Assembly: GCA_009885995.1 (NCBI GenBank)
Contig: VFJQ01000144.1
Location: 1 to 43,114 of the forward strand
From: Verrucomicrobiota bacterium
GTDB taxonomy: Bacteria > Verrucomicrobiota > Verrucomicrobiia > Chthoniobacterales > Chthoniobacteraceae
Direction of reading: 5' to 3'
DNA: 43,114 nucleotides
The position numbers and the translations under genes were made by a program. The notes beneath the pieces were generated by a model. That model had not been told where the DNA came from. It searched no databases and saw only the letters and a program-made list of their open reading frames with translations. Positions 24,501-34,794 of this stretch are shown in pieces; the first letter of the stretch is position 1, and every line of letters begins with the position of its first letter.

Positions 24501-27500
24501 TCACGTTGAACTCGGTGACGACAACCGGCGCACAGAGCTACACCGGCGCCGTGACGCTGGGCGCGAACACGACGCTCACGGGGACGAATGTGAACCTCGG
24601 CGGCACGATTGGCGGTGCGTTCGCTCTGGCGGTCAATGCGTCGGGCACGACGATCTTCGGCGGAAACATCAGCGGGTTGACTTCACTCACGACGAACGCG
24701 GCTGGGACGACGGCATTGAACGCGGCGAGTATCGGAGTGGCAACGGCCAGCTTTGGCGATCCGGTGATCCTCGGTGCAGATACGACGCTCACGACCGCGA
24801 ACGCTGCGGTGAGCTTCAACTCGACGGTGAACGCGGACGCGGCCGCAAATAACCGCACGCTCACGGTCAACGCGGGCACGGCGGGGGTTTCGTTCAGCGG
24901 CACGGTCGGCGGCGCGCAGACGTTGCAGGGGTTGAGCGTCACCGCGGGCGCGCTTGGGGCGGGAGCGATCGCGCTGAACACCGGTGGCGCGCTCACGACG
25001 ACTGTCGGCGCAACTAGCACAATCACCGGCGTGATCTCCGGCACGGGTGCGACGCTCACGAAGTCGGGCGTGGGCACGCTCAACGTCTCCGGCGCAAATA
25101 CCTACACCGGCGCGACCGCGATCCAAAACGGCACGCTGCGACTCTCGGGCGCGAGTGGGCAGCTTCCCGCGAGCACGATGGTGACGCTGGGAAGCGGATC
25201 GTCGTCGGGGATTCTGGACCTGAACAACCGCAGCCAGACGCTCACCGGGTTGGTGGTCGGGGGGGGCACGACTAACCGCGTGATCGATTCGACCAACGAC
25301 GCGGCGGTGCCTGTGCTCACGCTGAACATCGCGACCACGAACACCTTCACCGGCATCCTCGGCAATGCGGGCCAAAACGGCTTTGCGCTGACAAAGTCCG
25401 GCGCAGGCACGCTCACGCTGACTGGTGCGAATACCTACACGGGCACGACGACGATCAATGCCGGCACTTTGAATCTCAACTCGGCGCTGACCGCCGCAAA
25501 CGTAACGCTCAGCGGCGGCACGCTCGGCGGCACGGCGGCGCTGACGGTGACGAATATGCTGGATTGGACCGGCGGCACGATGAGCGGCAGCGGAGGGACA
25601 ACGCTCGCTGCGACGGCGGCGCTGTCGATCTCGGGCGCAGGCACCAAGACGCTGGCAGGCCGCACGCTCAACCTGAACGGATCAACGACGTGGACGGGCA
25701 CGGGAAATCTTAGCGTGTCGTCGGCGACGACGATCAACAACGCGGGCACCTTCAACATCCAGACCGATGCGGACACCACGGGCGCGGGCGCGCTGACTTT
25801 CAACAACACCGGCACGCTGCGAAAGAGCGGCGGCACCGCGACGCCGACGAGCTTCGGCGCGGGCTCTGTGGTGGTCACGAGCGGCCTGGTATTGGTCGAG
25901 GCGGGCACATTGCGCTTCGATGGCAGCTTCACGCAGACCGCCGGCTCGACGCAGCTCTCGAACACCACGCTGGCGTCGGGTTCGACGCTGGTCTTCCAAG
26001 GCGGCGAACTCAGCGGCGAGGGAGCTGTCACCGGCAACGTGAACAACATCGGCGCGACCGTGCGGCCCGGTGGCACGGTCGCGGCGCGGACGCTGACGAT
26101 CTCGGGCACCTACACGCAGGGTGCGGGCGGCACGCTCGCGGTGGAGCTGGGAGGGACGGGCGCGGGGCAGTTCGATGTGCTCAGCGTGAGCGGCACCACC
26201 GCGCTCGGCGGCACGCTGAACATCGTGAATCTTGCTGCCTTCAACCCGTCGGTCGGCAACCAGTTCCGTGTCATCACCTCCCCAAACAATCCGGGTTCCT
26301 TCGCCATGCTGACGGGTGACTCGACCGGCATCATGCAGACGCCGGATGCGGCCGGGTTGGTGCTGACGGCGACGGCGCAAAACTTTGTCTGGGACGGCGG
26401 CGCAGGCGCGGATCGGAGCTGGTTCAATCCGCTAAACTGGAACATCGACGCGGGCTTCCCGAGTGATGGCGATACGGCCATTCTCGGTCTCGTCGGCGGC
26501 ATCATCGATGTCGGCTCGAATGTGACCGTCGGCACCTTCACCCAGACTGCCGGCATGGTGCAGGGCGTGAGCAATCTCACGGTGAAAAATTCCTTTACGT
26601 GGAGTGGCGGCACGCTCAGCGGCACGGGCACGCTCATCGTGCCCGCGGGCTCGACGCTCACGCTCTCGGGCGCGGGCGTGAAGACGCTCAACCAGCGCGC
26701 GATCGATAATTCCGGCACCGTCCTCGTCACCGGCAGCGGCTCGCTCTCGCTGCTAAATGGGCCAACAATCACGAACCGCAACCTGTGGGATTTCCAGAGC
26801 GACGCGGACATTGCGCAGACGGACGCGATCTCCTCGGTCTTCCGCAATGAAGCGGGCGCGACGCTGCGGAAGTCCGTCGGCAACGTAGCCGGTGCGAGCG
26901 TGATCGGGCTGGGCAATGCGACGCTCGCCTTCACCAACAACGCGGCGATCGACGTGCAGACGGGCACGCTCACGGTCTTCAGCAGCGGCGGCACGTGGGC
27001 GGGCAGTCCGTCGCTCGCGATGGCTGCGGGCACGGCGTTGCAGTTCACGGGTGGAAATTTCACATGGAGTGTGGCTCCGGCGCTCTCGGGCGGCGGCACG
27101 CTGGACATCGGCGGCGCCACGAGCATCACGCTCGGGACCGGAACGACGACGGTCCCCTCCCCTCTCACGCTCGCGCTCAGCGGCACGATCACCGGCGCAG
27201 GCTCGCTCGCCATCTCCGGCGCGATGAACTGGACCGGCGGCACGATGAGCGGAAGCGGCAGCACGACCATCGGCGCGGGCGCGACACTCACGATGAGCGG
27301 CGCATCGGTGAAGACGCTCGCGGGCCGCACGCTGAACCTCAATGGCACGACGACGTGGATGGATGCGGGCAACATCGCCGCCTCGAGCGCGACGACGATC
27401 AACAACGCGGGGGTGTTCGACATGCAAACCGACGCGGGGACGACGGGTGCGCTGACTTTCAACAACACCGGCACGCTGAAAAAGAGCGCGGGCGCAGGGA

Positions 27501-30500
27501 CGACGATCTTCGGCGCAGGCTCGGCGGTGAGCACGAGCGGCACGGTGCAGGCGCAGGCGGGCACGTTGCATTTCGCGAGCACTTTCATGCAGACGGCTGG
27601 TTCGATGCAGCTCGCGGGCGGCACGCTGGCGACGGCTTCGACGCTCGCTTTCCAAGGCGGCGAGTTGACCGGCGTGGGATCGATCACTGGCAGTGTGAGC
27701 AATACCGGCGCGACCGTGCGGCCCGGCGGCACGGGCGCGGCGGGCACGATCACGATCAGCTCCAACTACACGCAGGACACGGGCGGGACGCTCGCGGTGG
27801 AGTTGGGCGGGACGGGCGCGGGGCAGTTCGATGTGCTCGCGGTCGGCGGCACCGCAACGCTCGGCGGGACGGCGAATGCCGCGAACCTCGGCTCGTTCGT
27901 GCCCGTGGTGGGCGATCAATTCCGCGTCGTCACGTCGGCGAACAACCCCGGCATTTTCCAAACGTTGAGCGGCCAGACGATCGGGCTCACGCAGGCGGCT
28001 GATGCGAGCGGGCTGAGGCTGGTGCGCAATGCGGTGTCGTTCACGTGGGATGCGGGCGCAGGCGCGGACACGAGTTGGTTTACTGCGGCCAACTGGACGC
28101 CGGAACAAGCGCCAGGGCCAGGCGACACGGCGGTGCTGAACACGACCGCGACGATCGATCTACCGGCTGCGATGAACGCGAGAGTGGGCAGCTTCACGCA
28201 AAGCGCGGGCACTGTCGCCGGCGCGGGCTCGCTCACGGTATCGAGCACGCTGACGCTCAGCGGCGGCGCACTGAACTTCGCCGGCGCGGCGAACGCCGTG
28301 AGCGCGACGATGAGCGGCGGCACGCTCGGCGGCTCGGGCACGTTGACGGTATCGAGCGCGCTGGCGTGGACCGGCGGCACGATGAGCGGCAGCGGCGCGA
28401 CGACGCTCGCGGCGGGCTCGGTCGCGACGATGAGCGGCGCGGCGGTGAAGACGCTCGCGGGCCGGGCGGTCAATGTGGGCGGGACGCTGACGTGGACGGG
28501 CACGGGAAATTTCGCGCTCAACTCGGGCACGCTGACGGTGCAGAGCGGCGGGCTTTTCGACATCCAGACCGGCGCGTCGATCGGCGACATCGATAGCGGC
28601 GCGGCGGGCGCGCTCGTGGTCGCGGGCACACTGCGCAAGAGCGCGGGGACGCAGACGAGCATCGGCGGCAATCTCGGTGCGGGCACGGGCTCGGTAGCGA
28701 CGATGGTCAGCGCGGGCGGGCTCGTGCAGGTGCAAAGCGGCACGGTGCAATTCGACGGGGCGGTAGCGAGTAGCGGCGGGTTCAATGCTGCCGCGGGCAG
28801 CGTGCTGCGGTTCAGTGCGGGCACGAGCAATCTGAACTCGGGCACGGCGCTGGCGGGAACGGGCTCGTATCAGCTCACCGGCGGCACTTTGAACATCAAC
28901 ACCGCGCTGAACGCCGCGAACGTGACGATAAGCGGCGGCACGCTCGGCGGCTCGGGCACGCTGACGGTAGCGAGCGCGCTCGCGTGGAGTGGCGGCACGA
29001 TGAGCGGCAGCGGCGCGACGACGGTCTCAGGCGCGACGACGATCAGCGGCGCAGGCGACAAGACGCTTTCGGCGCGGACGCTCAACTTGAACGGCCCGGC
29101 CACGTGGAGCGGCACGGGCAATCTCGTCGTCTCAGCCGCGGCGACGATCAACAACGCGGCGACCTTCGACATCCAGACGGACGCGGACATCCCGGGCGCG
29201 CTCACTTTCAACAACACCATGGCAGGCACGCTGCGAAAGAGCGCGGGCGTTGCGACGACGAGCTTCGGCGCTGGCTCGGTGGTGAATACGAGCGGCACGG
29301 TGCAGGCGCTGATCGGCACGCTGCAATTCGCGGGCGGCTTCACGCAAACGGACGGCTCGACGCAACTCGCGGGCGGCGCGCTGGCGACGACCACGACGCT
29401 CGCATTTCAAGGCGGCGAGTTGCGCGGCGCGGGGACGATCAGCGGCAGCGTGGACAACACCGGCGCGACGGTGCGACCCGGCGGGACGGGTGCGGCGGGG
29501 ACGATCGCGATCAGCGGCGCTTACACGCAAGGAGCGGGCGGCACACTCGCGGCGGAGATTGTCGGGACGGGCGCAGGACAGTTCGACGTGCTCGCCGTCG
29601 GCGGCGCTGCGACACTCGACGGGGCGCTCAGCGTCAGCTTCCTCGGAGGATTTGTGCCGGTCTTTGGCGACACGTTCAATGTCGTCGGCGCAGGGACTCG
29701 CAGCGGGACTTTTGCGAGCGTCGCGGGCGCGACGCTGCTCACGCCGAACTACACGGGCACGGCCGCGCAGCTCGTGCGCAATGCGGTCGCCTTCACGTGG
29801 GACGCAGGCGGCGTGGCGGACACGAGCTGGCTCAATCCGCTGAACTGGGACGCAAACTTCGGCTTCCCCGGCGCGAATGACACGGCGGTGCTCGGAATCG
29901 CGGCGACGATCAATGTGACGGGCAGCCTGGGCGTCGGCACCTTCCAGCAAAGTGCGGGCACGCTCACGGGCGCAGGGTTGTCGGTGCTCGCAAACTTCGC
30001 GTGGAGCGGCGGCACGCAGAGCGGCGCGGGCTCGACCACAGTCGCGGCAGGCGCGACATTCAGCTTGAGCGGCGCGGGAGCGAAGACGCTCGACACGCGC
30101 GCGCTTTCGCTCGGCGGAAACACGACGGCAGCTTCGAGCGGGAATCTCACGCTGCTCAACGGCGCGACGATCACGAACAGCGCGCTCTTCGATGCGCAGG
30201 GCGACTTCATTTTTGTGAGCGGCGCGGGCGGCGGCACATTCACGAATGCGGCGGCGGGCACGCTGCGCAAATCCGCGGGCGCAGGTTCGACGGCGTGGCA
30301 GGTGCCGTTTGCGAATGCCGGCGTCGTGCAGCCGCAGGCGGGCACGATGCTCTTCACCGGCGGCTACACGCAGACGGCAGGCAGCACGCAGCTCGGCGCG
30401 GGGCTCATCTCGGCGACAACACCGCTGGCGCTGCAAGGCGGGCAGCTCACGGGCGTGGGAGCGATCTCCGCCGGCGTGAACAACACGGGCGCCACGATCC

Positions 30501-33500
30501 GCCCCGGCGGGACCGGCGCGGCGGGCACGATCACCGTGAGCGGGAACTACACGCAAGGCGGCGGAGGCGTGCTCGCGGCTGAACTCGGCGGGACGGACGC
30601 GGGGCAGTTCGATGTGCTGAGTGTCACCGGCAATACGACGCTCGGCGGCACGCTCAATCTCGCGAACCTCAACGGCTTCACGCCCGGAGGCGGCGATACG
30701 CTGCGCGTCGTGCAGTCGGCCAATAACCCGGGCACTTTCGCCGCGCTCAGCGGCTCGACGGCTGGGATTTCGCAGAGCGCGGATGCGAGCGGGCTCGTGC
30801 TCACGGCGGCGGCGCTGACGTTTGTGTGGGATAACTCGGCGGGCACGGGTGACTGGTTCAATCCGCTCAATTGGGATCGGGATCTCCTCATCCCCGGCGC
30901 GGGGGACAATGCGATCCTCAACATCAACTCGACGATCGTGCTCGCGAGCATCGCGAGCGTGGGAAACTTCACGCAAACGGCGGGCACGCTCGGAGGCGCG
31001 AGCGCGCTGACAGTCTTCGGCACACTGAACTGGCAGGGCGGGCAGATGGCCGGTGGCGGCACCACGGCGATCGCGCCGGGCGGCACGCTTTCGATCGACA
31101 CAGGCGCGCTGCATCAGCTCTCCGGTCGCACGATCGACAACAGCGGGACGATCAACTGGATCGCCGGAAATCTGCGCGGCGACACGGCGGGGAGCGTGAT
31201 CAACAACTTGAGCGGCGCGAACTTCAACGCGCAGAACGATTCATTCTCCGAAGTCACCGGCGGCGGCACGCTGACGATCAACATCCAGGACGGCGCGACG
31301 CTGACGAAGACGGGCGCGGGCACGACCGATTTCGGATTCGGCACGACTTTCAACGACGACGGCGAGGTCAACGTGATCGGCGGCACGCTCACGCTGCAAG
31401 GCGGGGCGAGCGCCGGCACGTTTGCCGTGGGTGCGGGTGCGACGCTCGGCTTTGCGGGGAGCAGCACGCAGGAACTCGGTTCGAGCTCGCTCGTCACGGG
31501 CGCGGGGACGGTGAGCGTGAGCGGCGGCACGACCAATGTCGCGGGCACTTACGCGATCACGGGGGCGACGAACGTCTCGGGCGGCGCGATCAATTTCATG
31601 GCCGCCGCTTCAACCGGCGGCGCCTCGCTGAGCGCGGGCACGATGGGCGGTGATGGAGCGCTTACGATCAACGGCGCGTTCGGCTGGAGCGGTGGGGCGA
31701 TGGCCGGCGGCGGCACGACGATCATTTCTGCCGGGAGCACGCTGACGATCAGCGGCGGCGGGCTGCACCTGCTCTCGGCGCGCACGCTTGAAAACTTCGG
31801 CACGATCGACTGGACGGGCACGGGAGGCATCCGCGGCGACTCCGGGGCAAGCGCGATCAACAACCAGAGCGGCGGCGTCTTCAACGCGCAGAGCGGGGCC
31901 TTCACCGAGCAGACGGGCGGCGGAACGCTGGTGGTCAACAACCGCGCGGGCGCGACGCTGACGAAGACCGGCGCAGGCACGACGACCGACTTCGGGGCCG
32001 GCACGGCCTTCAACAACGCGGGGATGATCGACGTGCGGGACGGCACGCTGAGGTTCGACACGGCGTTCACGCAGACGGCGGGCAGCACGGCGCTGAACGG
32101 CGGCGCGCTCGCTGCGAATGGCGCGCTCGTTTTCCAGGGTGGGACGCTCGGCGGCACGGGCACGATCGCGGGCAGCGTGAGCAATACGGGCGCGACGGTG
32201 CAGCCCGGCGGCATGGGCGCAGCGGGGACGCTGACGATCACGGGCGCTTACGCGCAAGGCGTGGGCGGCGCGCTCGAGATCGAACTCGGCGGGACGGGCG
32301 CGGGGCAGTTCGACGTGCTCTCGGTCGGCGGGACCGCGACGCTCAATGGCGACTTCGTGACGATGGTGCTCGACGGCTTCACGCCGCCGGATCGCAGCGT
32401 CTTCGCGGTGATCGGCACCGGAACACGCAACGGCGCGTTTGCGACGACGACCCTGCCTGCGGAGATCACCGCGTTCTTCCAGGGCAATGCGGTTGTGCTC
32501 ACCGGGCCGTTCGATCCGCTGCAAGTCACGACGGAGGCGGATGTCGTCGATGCGCTCGACGGCGAGGTGTCGCTGCGCGAGGCGATCGTTTTCGCGAATG
32601 CGAATGCCGGCCTCGACACAATCACGTTCAACATCGCGGGCACGGGCGTGCGGACGATCACGCCGGCGACGGCGCTGCCCGTCATTACCGACGCGGTGAT
32701 CATGGACGGCACGACGCAGCCGGGCGCAGCGAGCGGATCGCTTTTGATCGAGATCAACGGGACGAATATCGGCGGGGCGGCGAGCGGGCTGGAGATCACA
32801 GCGGGCGGGAGCACGGTGCGCGGGCTGGTGCTGAATCGCTTCAGCTCGGGCGGTGCGATCTTCCTGAATGGCAGCGGCGGGAATGTGATCGAGGGGAATT
32901 TCATCGGCACCGATGCGAGCGGCACGAGTGCACTGGGGAACCTGCACGGCGTCGTGGTCTCAGGCGCAGGTGCCATCGGGAATGCGGTCGCGGACAATGT
33001 GATCGCGTTCAACACCGGAGCGGGCGTCGTCGCCCGAGCCGGGGCACGCGGCGCGGCGATCATGGGTAATTCGATTCACGATAATGGCGGGCTCGGGATC
33101 GACCTCGACGACGACGGCTTCACGGCCAACGACGCGACCGACGCGGACGCGGGCGCGAACGATCGGCTGAATTTCCCGGTGATCGCGAGCGCGGTGTCCA
33201 CGAGCTCCGGCGCAAATGTAAGCGGGTCTGTGACGACGGCCGTGAACGGGATCGTGCGGCTGGAGTTTTTTCGCGCGGATGCGAGCGGCGAGGGGCTCAT
33301 CTTCCTCGGCACGACGGATGTCGTGTCGGTGGCGGGCATGCCGATCGCTTTTGACGCGGCGCTCGCGGGCTCGGTGAGTGTGGGCGATCGGATCGTGGCG
33401 ACGACGAGCGATCTCGCAGACAGCGGCGCGGGCACGTCCGAATTTTCCAGCGCAGCGACGGTGATCCCGCCGGTGCTCATCAGCGTCGGCGACGCGGCGA

Positions 33501-34747
33501 TCGTGGAAGGGGACAGCGGCACGAAGCAACTCGTCTTCACGCTCGCGCTCGATCAGGCGGTGAACGCGACGGTGACGGTGAACTTCAACACGGCCGACTT
33601 CAGCACCGATGCACGCTCGGCGACGGCGGGCGACGATTACATCGCGGTGAGCGGCGGGTTGGTGACGTTTGCGCCGAACGAGCTGACGCGCACCTTCGCG
33701 ATCACGATCAGCGGCGACACGGCGGGCGAGCCGGTCGAGCGGTTCAAGGTGGTGCTCAGCAACCCGACGAATGCGGGGCTCGCCGATGGCGAAGGCGTGG
33801 GTGCGATCGTGGACGAGGATCATCACAAGTTCGCGGTAGGCGAAGGCAGCGGGAATGGTTTCAGCGTCTTCACCGCGACGGCCACGGGGGCGACGCTCGT
33901 GCAAGCGGTGGACGTATTTTCCGCCGGCTACAAAGGCGGCGTGCGCGTGGCGACCGGCGACGTGACCGGCGACGGGGTGGACGATTTCATCGCCGGCGGC
34001 GGACTCGGCAGCCGCGCGAAGGTGCGCGTGTTTGATGGCGTCACGTTCGCGCCTGTGGCCGGCGTGCTTGGCGATTTGTCGGCCTTCGGGAAGACCTACC
34101 GGGGCGGCGTGTTCGTGGCGGCGGGCGATGTGAATGGCGATGGGTTCGCAGACGTGATCGTCACACCGAGCGCCGGCAGCTCGAATCAGGTCCGCATTTT
34201 CTCCGGCGCGGATGGATCGCTGATCAACAACTTCCGCGCCTTCGGCAAAGGCACGGGCGGCGTGCGGGTCGCGGCGGGTGACGTGAACGGCGATGGCCTT
34301 GCGGACATCATCGCCGGCACGGGCACGGGGTCGAGCGTGCGCGTCTTCGATGCGCTGAGCGGGCAGGTGCTCGCGGGCGAAGGGCGCGAGTTTCGCGCGT
34401 TTGGCTCGGGTTACCGCGGCGGCGTGTATGTCGCGGCGGGCGATCTCGACGCCGATGGCGTGGCCGACATCATCGTCGGCGCCGGGGCCGGCGCGCCGCA
34501 TGTGCGCAGCTACCTCCAGGGGATCGGGGGGGCTGAGCCGACGACGTTCGCGGCTTACGCGGGCAGGGCTCTGCTCGGCGTGCGGGTCGCGGCGCTGGAC
34601 GTGGATTCCGACGGTATCGCGGACATCATCACGACCAAGGCGCGCCGGGCTGTGCTGCAAATCGGCGCGTTCGACGGCGGCAGCCGGGAGAGTTTGTTTG
34701 TGGCGAGCCCGTTCGGAAATCAGCGCGGCAGCCTCTACGTCGGTTGA
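21515..34747 (+). CDS. Giant modular surface protein 1 (PATR, repeat modules, CSLREA, Calx-beta, FG-GAP)
   Basis: Protein of about 4410 residues. The N-terminus is basic (RRRPE at 6-10) and carries EPLEARISPAT at 17-27, with no ordinary hydrophobic signal peptide. Residues about 145-1330 hold seven autotransporter-associated beta-strand repeats (TKTGAGTLTLSGANTYTG type) and related modules. Residues about 1330-3670 hold a second family, marked by FxWDxGAGADxSWFNPLNW and ending in GTGAGQFDVL. A CSLREA/parallel beta-helix domain (about 3670-3960) and a Calx-beta domain (about 3987-4099) follow. Last come five FG-GAP/VCBS-like repeats with calcium loops such as DVNGDGFAD. The fold is almost all beta, suited to an adhesin or surface fibre. 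No C-terminal PEP-CTERM or membrane anchor is seen. I chose ATG 21515 because it aligns codon for codon with the second giant; ATG 21509 is also possible. Confidence 0.85.
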   Translation: MKPLKRRRPESLVSLLEPLEARISPATLTWVGDVNGNWNANASGNTNWSLNQLPDDSDTLVFPAGASNLAMTNDTSGAGYTLQFTGTGYSLGGNGISLRSAATALTNGSGINTINVSLGIKDSPIDVAAGGTLIVNGAILGATDLIKTGAGTLRLGGVNGYSGDTLVQAGTLQLSVGNNRLPTGTNVVLGNGTTPAVLDLRNFSQTLAGLVAVVSTSRVVDSLDDTTVPVLTLNLTTANTFIGILGNTGQNGFALTKTGTATLSLSGANTYTGATRIENGTLQILSGDNRLPVGTSVTLGSGTNSGRLDLSGHNQTLADLATSGTGTNNQVSTFDEFDPSVLTLNISGTKTFSGMLRGSLLSLTKTGPGTLILTGANTYAGPTTFDQGAIQLDALNRIGTGALTFTGGTLQFAGVFDPSTRTVTFGSGGGTFDTNGNAITIANTVGNGGVGTFTKTGAGTLTLAAAASYTGATTIADGMLRLSGADNLLSTTAGLTLGTASTSGILDLNNRSQTLTSLTTGTTGATNRVIDSTNDGTFPTLTLNMTTSATFGGTLGNTGQNGFALAKSGSGTLTLTGANTYTGATTLSGGFLRVNGSLAAGSAISVTGGTLGGTGTIFGTVTLGPAGTLAPGSPTSSTGRLTVGSVAWSDINTSYSVQVNGATPDILHDQLVVTGTVNLSGATLSRSGTITTAPGQRIVLIDNDGTDAVIGTFSGLAEGATVTINGTAFAMSYVGGDGNDVTLAQVDTDVRLSGGSLIITDVNGGTSADTLTIRRVGTSPNFSLEISDLVNVLNAGVGTTQVNANTVTVPLTSVTGSVTINTLDGDDAVTLDFSGGNVLTAGGLAFNGGANVTTGDRLTLTGGSTTTVTHNFLVSGVGGVTLAGALAGSISYTALEPLTDSLGATNRVFDFGSAESATITLSDAGTTLMAVGAVTFPDPTTSLTINGSGGADTITIASLDAAFAGSLTINGGAFDTLSLPAGMPTLASLTAAAASITLNSVTTTGAQSYTGAVTLGANTTLTGTNVNLGGTIGGAFALAVNASGTTIFGGNISGLTSLTTNAAGTTALNAASIGVATASFGDPVILGADTTLTTANAAVSFNSTVNADAAANNRTLTVNAGTAGVSFSGTVGGAQTLQGLSVTAGALGAGAIALNTGGALTTTVGATSTITGVISGTGATLTKSGVGTLNVSGANTYTGATAIQNGTLRLSGASGQLPASTMVTLGSGSSSGILDLNNRSQTLTGLVVGGGTTNRVIDSTNDAAVPVLTLNIATTNTFTGILGNAGQNGFALTKSGAGTLTLTGANTYTGTTTINAGTLNLNSALTAANVTLSGGTLGGTAALTVTNMLDWTGGTMSGSGGTTLAATAALSISGAGTKTLAGRTLNLNGSTTWTGTGNLSVSSATTINNAGTFNIQTDADTTGAGALTFNNTGTLRKSGGTATPTSFGAGSVVVTSGLVLVEAGTLRFDGSFTQTAGSTQLSNTTLASGSTLVFQGGELSGEGAVTGNVNNIGATVRPGGTVAARTLTISGTYTQGAGGTLAVELGGTGAGQFDVLSVSGTTALGGTLNIVNLAAFNPSVGNQFRVITSPNNPGSFAMLTGDSTGIMQTPDAAGLVLTATAQNFVWDGGAGADRSWFNPLNWNIDAGFPSDGDTAILGLVGGIIDVGSNVTVGTFTQTAGMVQGVSNLTVKNSFTWSGGTLSGTGTLIVPAGSTLTLSGAGVKTLNQRAIDNSGTVLVTGSGSLSLLNGPTITNRNLWDFQSDADIAQTDAISSVFRNEAGATLRKSVGNVAGASVIGLGNATLAFTNNAAIDVQTGTLTVFSSGGTWAGSPSLAMAAGTALQFTGGNFTWSVAPALSGGGTLDIGGATSITLGTGTTTVPSPLTLALSGTITGAGSLAISGAMNWTGGTMSGSGSTTIGAGATLTMSGASVKTLAGRTLNLNGTTTWMDAGNIAASSATTINNAGVFDMQTDAGTTGALTFNNTGTLKKSAGAGTTIFGAGSAVSTSGTVQAQAGTLHFASTFMQTAGSMQLAGGTLATASTLAFQGGELTGVGSITGSVSNTGATVRPGGTGAAGTITISSNYTQDTGGTLAVELGGTGAGQFDVLAVGGTATLGGTANAANLGSFVPVVGDQFRVVTSANNPGIFQTLSGQTIGLTQAADASGLRLVRNAVSFTWDAGAGADTSWFTAANWTPEQAPGPGDTAVLNTTATIDLPAAMNARVGSFTQSAGTVAGAGSLTVSSTLTLSGGALNFAGAANAVSATMSGGTLGGSGTLTVSSALAWTGGTMSGSGATTLAAGSVATMSGAAVKTLAGRAVNVGGTLTWTGTGNFALNSGTLTVQSGGLFDIQTGASIGDIDSGAAGALVVAGTLRKSAGTQTSIGGNLGAGTGSVATMVSAGGLVQVQSGTVQFDGAVASSGGFNAAAGSVLRFSAGTSNLNSGTALAGTGSYQLTGGTLNINTALNAANVTISGGTLGGSGTLTVASALAWSGGTMSGSGATTVSGATTISGAGDKTLSARTLNLNGPATWSGTGNLVVSAAATINNAATFDIQTDADIPGALTFNNTMAGTLRKSAGVATTSFGAGSVVNTSGTVQALIGTLQFAGGFTQTDGSTQLAGGALATTTTLAFQGGELRGAGTISGSVDNTGATVRPGGTGAAGTIAISGAYTQGAGGTLAAEIVGTGAGQFDVLAVGGAATLDGALSVSFLGGFVPVFGDTFNVVGAGTRSGTFASVAGATLLTPNYTGTAAQLVRNAVAFTWDAGGVADTSWLNPLNWDANFGFPGANDTAVLGIAATINVTGSLGVGTFQQSAGTLTGAGLSVLANFAWSGGTQSGAGSTTVAAGATFSLSGAGAKTLDTRALSLGGNTTAASSGNLTLLNGATITNSALFDAQGDFIFVSGAGGGTFTNAAAGTLRKSAGAGSTAWQVPFANAGVVQPQAGTMLFTGGYTQTAGSTQLGAGLISATTPLALQGGQLTGVGAISAGVNNTGATIRPGGTGAAGTITVSGNYTQGGGGVLAAELGGTDAGQFDVLSVTGNTTLGGTLNLANLNGFTPGGGDTLRVVQSANNPGTFAALSGSTAGISQSADASGLVLTAAALTFVWDNSAGTGDWFNPLNWDRDLLIPGAGDNAILNINSTIVLASIASVGNFTQTAGTLGGASALTVFGTLNWQGGQMAGGGTTAIAPGGTLSIDTGALHQLSGRTIDNSGTINWIAGNLRGDTAGSVINNLSGANFNAQNDSFSEVTGGGTLTINIQDGATLTKTGAGTTDFGFGTTFNDDGEVNVIGGTLTLQGGASAGTFAVGAGATLGFAGSSTQELGSSSLVTGAGTVSVSGGTTNVAGTYAITGATNVSGGAINFMAAASTGGASLSAGTMGGDGALTINGAFGWSGGAMAGGGTTIISAGSTLTISGGGLHLLSARTLENFGTIDWTGTGGIRGDSGASAINNQSGGVFNAQSGAFTEQTGGGTLVVNNRAGATLTKTGAGTTTDFGAGTAFNNAGMIDVRDGTLRFDTAFTQTAGSTALNGGALAANGALVFQGGTLGGTGTIAGSVSNTGATVQPGGMGAAGTLTITGAYAQGVGGALEIELGGTGAGQFDVLSVGGTATLNGDFVTMVLDGFTPPDRSVFAVIGTGTRNGAFATTTLPAEITAFFQGNAVVLTGPFDPLQVTTEADVVDALDGEVSLREAIVFANANAGLDTITFNIAGTGVRTITPATALPVITDAVIMDGTTQPGAASGSLLIEINGTNIGGAASGLEITAGGSTVRGLVLNRFSSGGAIFLNGSGGNVIEGNFIGTDASGTSALGNLHGVVVSGAGAIGNAVADNVIAFNTGAGVVARAGARGAAIMGNSIHDNGGLGIDLDDDGFTANDATDADAGANDRLNFPVIASAVSTSSGANVSGSVTTAVNGIVRLEFFRADASGEGLIFLGTTDVVSVAGMPIAFDAALAGSVSVGDRIVATTSDLADSGAGTSEFSSAATVIPPVLISVGDAAIVEGDSGTKQLVFTLALDQAVNATVTVNFNTADFSTDARSATAGDDYIAVSGGLVTFAPNELTRTFAITISGDTAGEPVERFKVVLSNPTNAGLADGEGVGAIVDEDHHKFAVGEGSGNGFSVFTATATGATLVQAVDVFSAGYKGGVRVATGDVTGDGVDDFIAGGGLGSRAKVRVFDGVTFAPVAGVLGDLSAFGKTYRGGVFVAAGDVNGDGFADVIVTPSAGSSNQVRIFSGADGSLINNFRAFGKGTGGVRVAAGDVNGDGLADIIAGTGTGSSVRVFDALSGQVLAGEGREFRAFGSGYRGGVYVAAGDLDADGVADIIVGAGAGAPHVRSYLQGIGGAEPTTFAAYAGRALLGVRVAALDVDSDGIADIITTKARRAVLQIGAFDGGSRESLFVASPFGNQRGSLYVG
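21947..25480 (+). repeat. Seven autotransporter-associated beta-strand repeats
   Basis: Seven copies of a roughly 31-residue unit (K-[TS]-G-x-[GA]-TLxLxGANTYTGxTxxxxGTLxL) start near 21947, 22277, 22600, 22871, 23206, 25055 and 25388. Four are followed by a linked block of about 80 residues with LDLxNxSQTL, a V-[IV]-D-S-x-[ND]-D segment and GxLGNxGQNGFAL. The blocks ending near 23220 and 25400 are very close at DNA level. A stretch of about 1.3 kb of non-PATR repeats (23740-25020) separates copies five and six. Confidence 0.85.
26384..32511 (+). repeat. Large WD-start / QFDVL-end repeat modules in giant 1
   Basis: Modules begin with FVWDGGAGADRSWFNPLNW-like sequence at 26384, 28040, 29792 and 30821. 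Recurring inner blocks are VGxFTQxAGT, WSGGTMSGSGTT, GAGxKTLxxRTLNLNG, TINNAGTFDIQTDAD, TLRKSAG, FTQTAGSTQLAGG, LAFQGGEL and NNTGATVRPGGTGAAGTI. Each unit closes with AVELGGTGAGQFDVL and GDxFRVVxSxNNPGTF. The GTGAGQFDVL-type anchor occurs five times, near 26160, 27820, 29570, 30600 and 32300. Spacing varies from about 1.0 to 1.75 kb, so whole and partial modules are mixed. Confidence 0.8.
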
Positions 34748-34794
34748 GGTGCTCGCGGCGGGCGAGGTCTCGCGAAAATGATGGTGGGAATGGT

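Noticed and set aside
21947..25480. CRISPR-like regular repeats
   Set aside because: The repeats are in frame, diverged and encode beta-strand units; there are no unique spacers of constant length and no cas genes.
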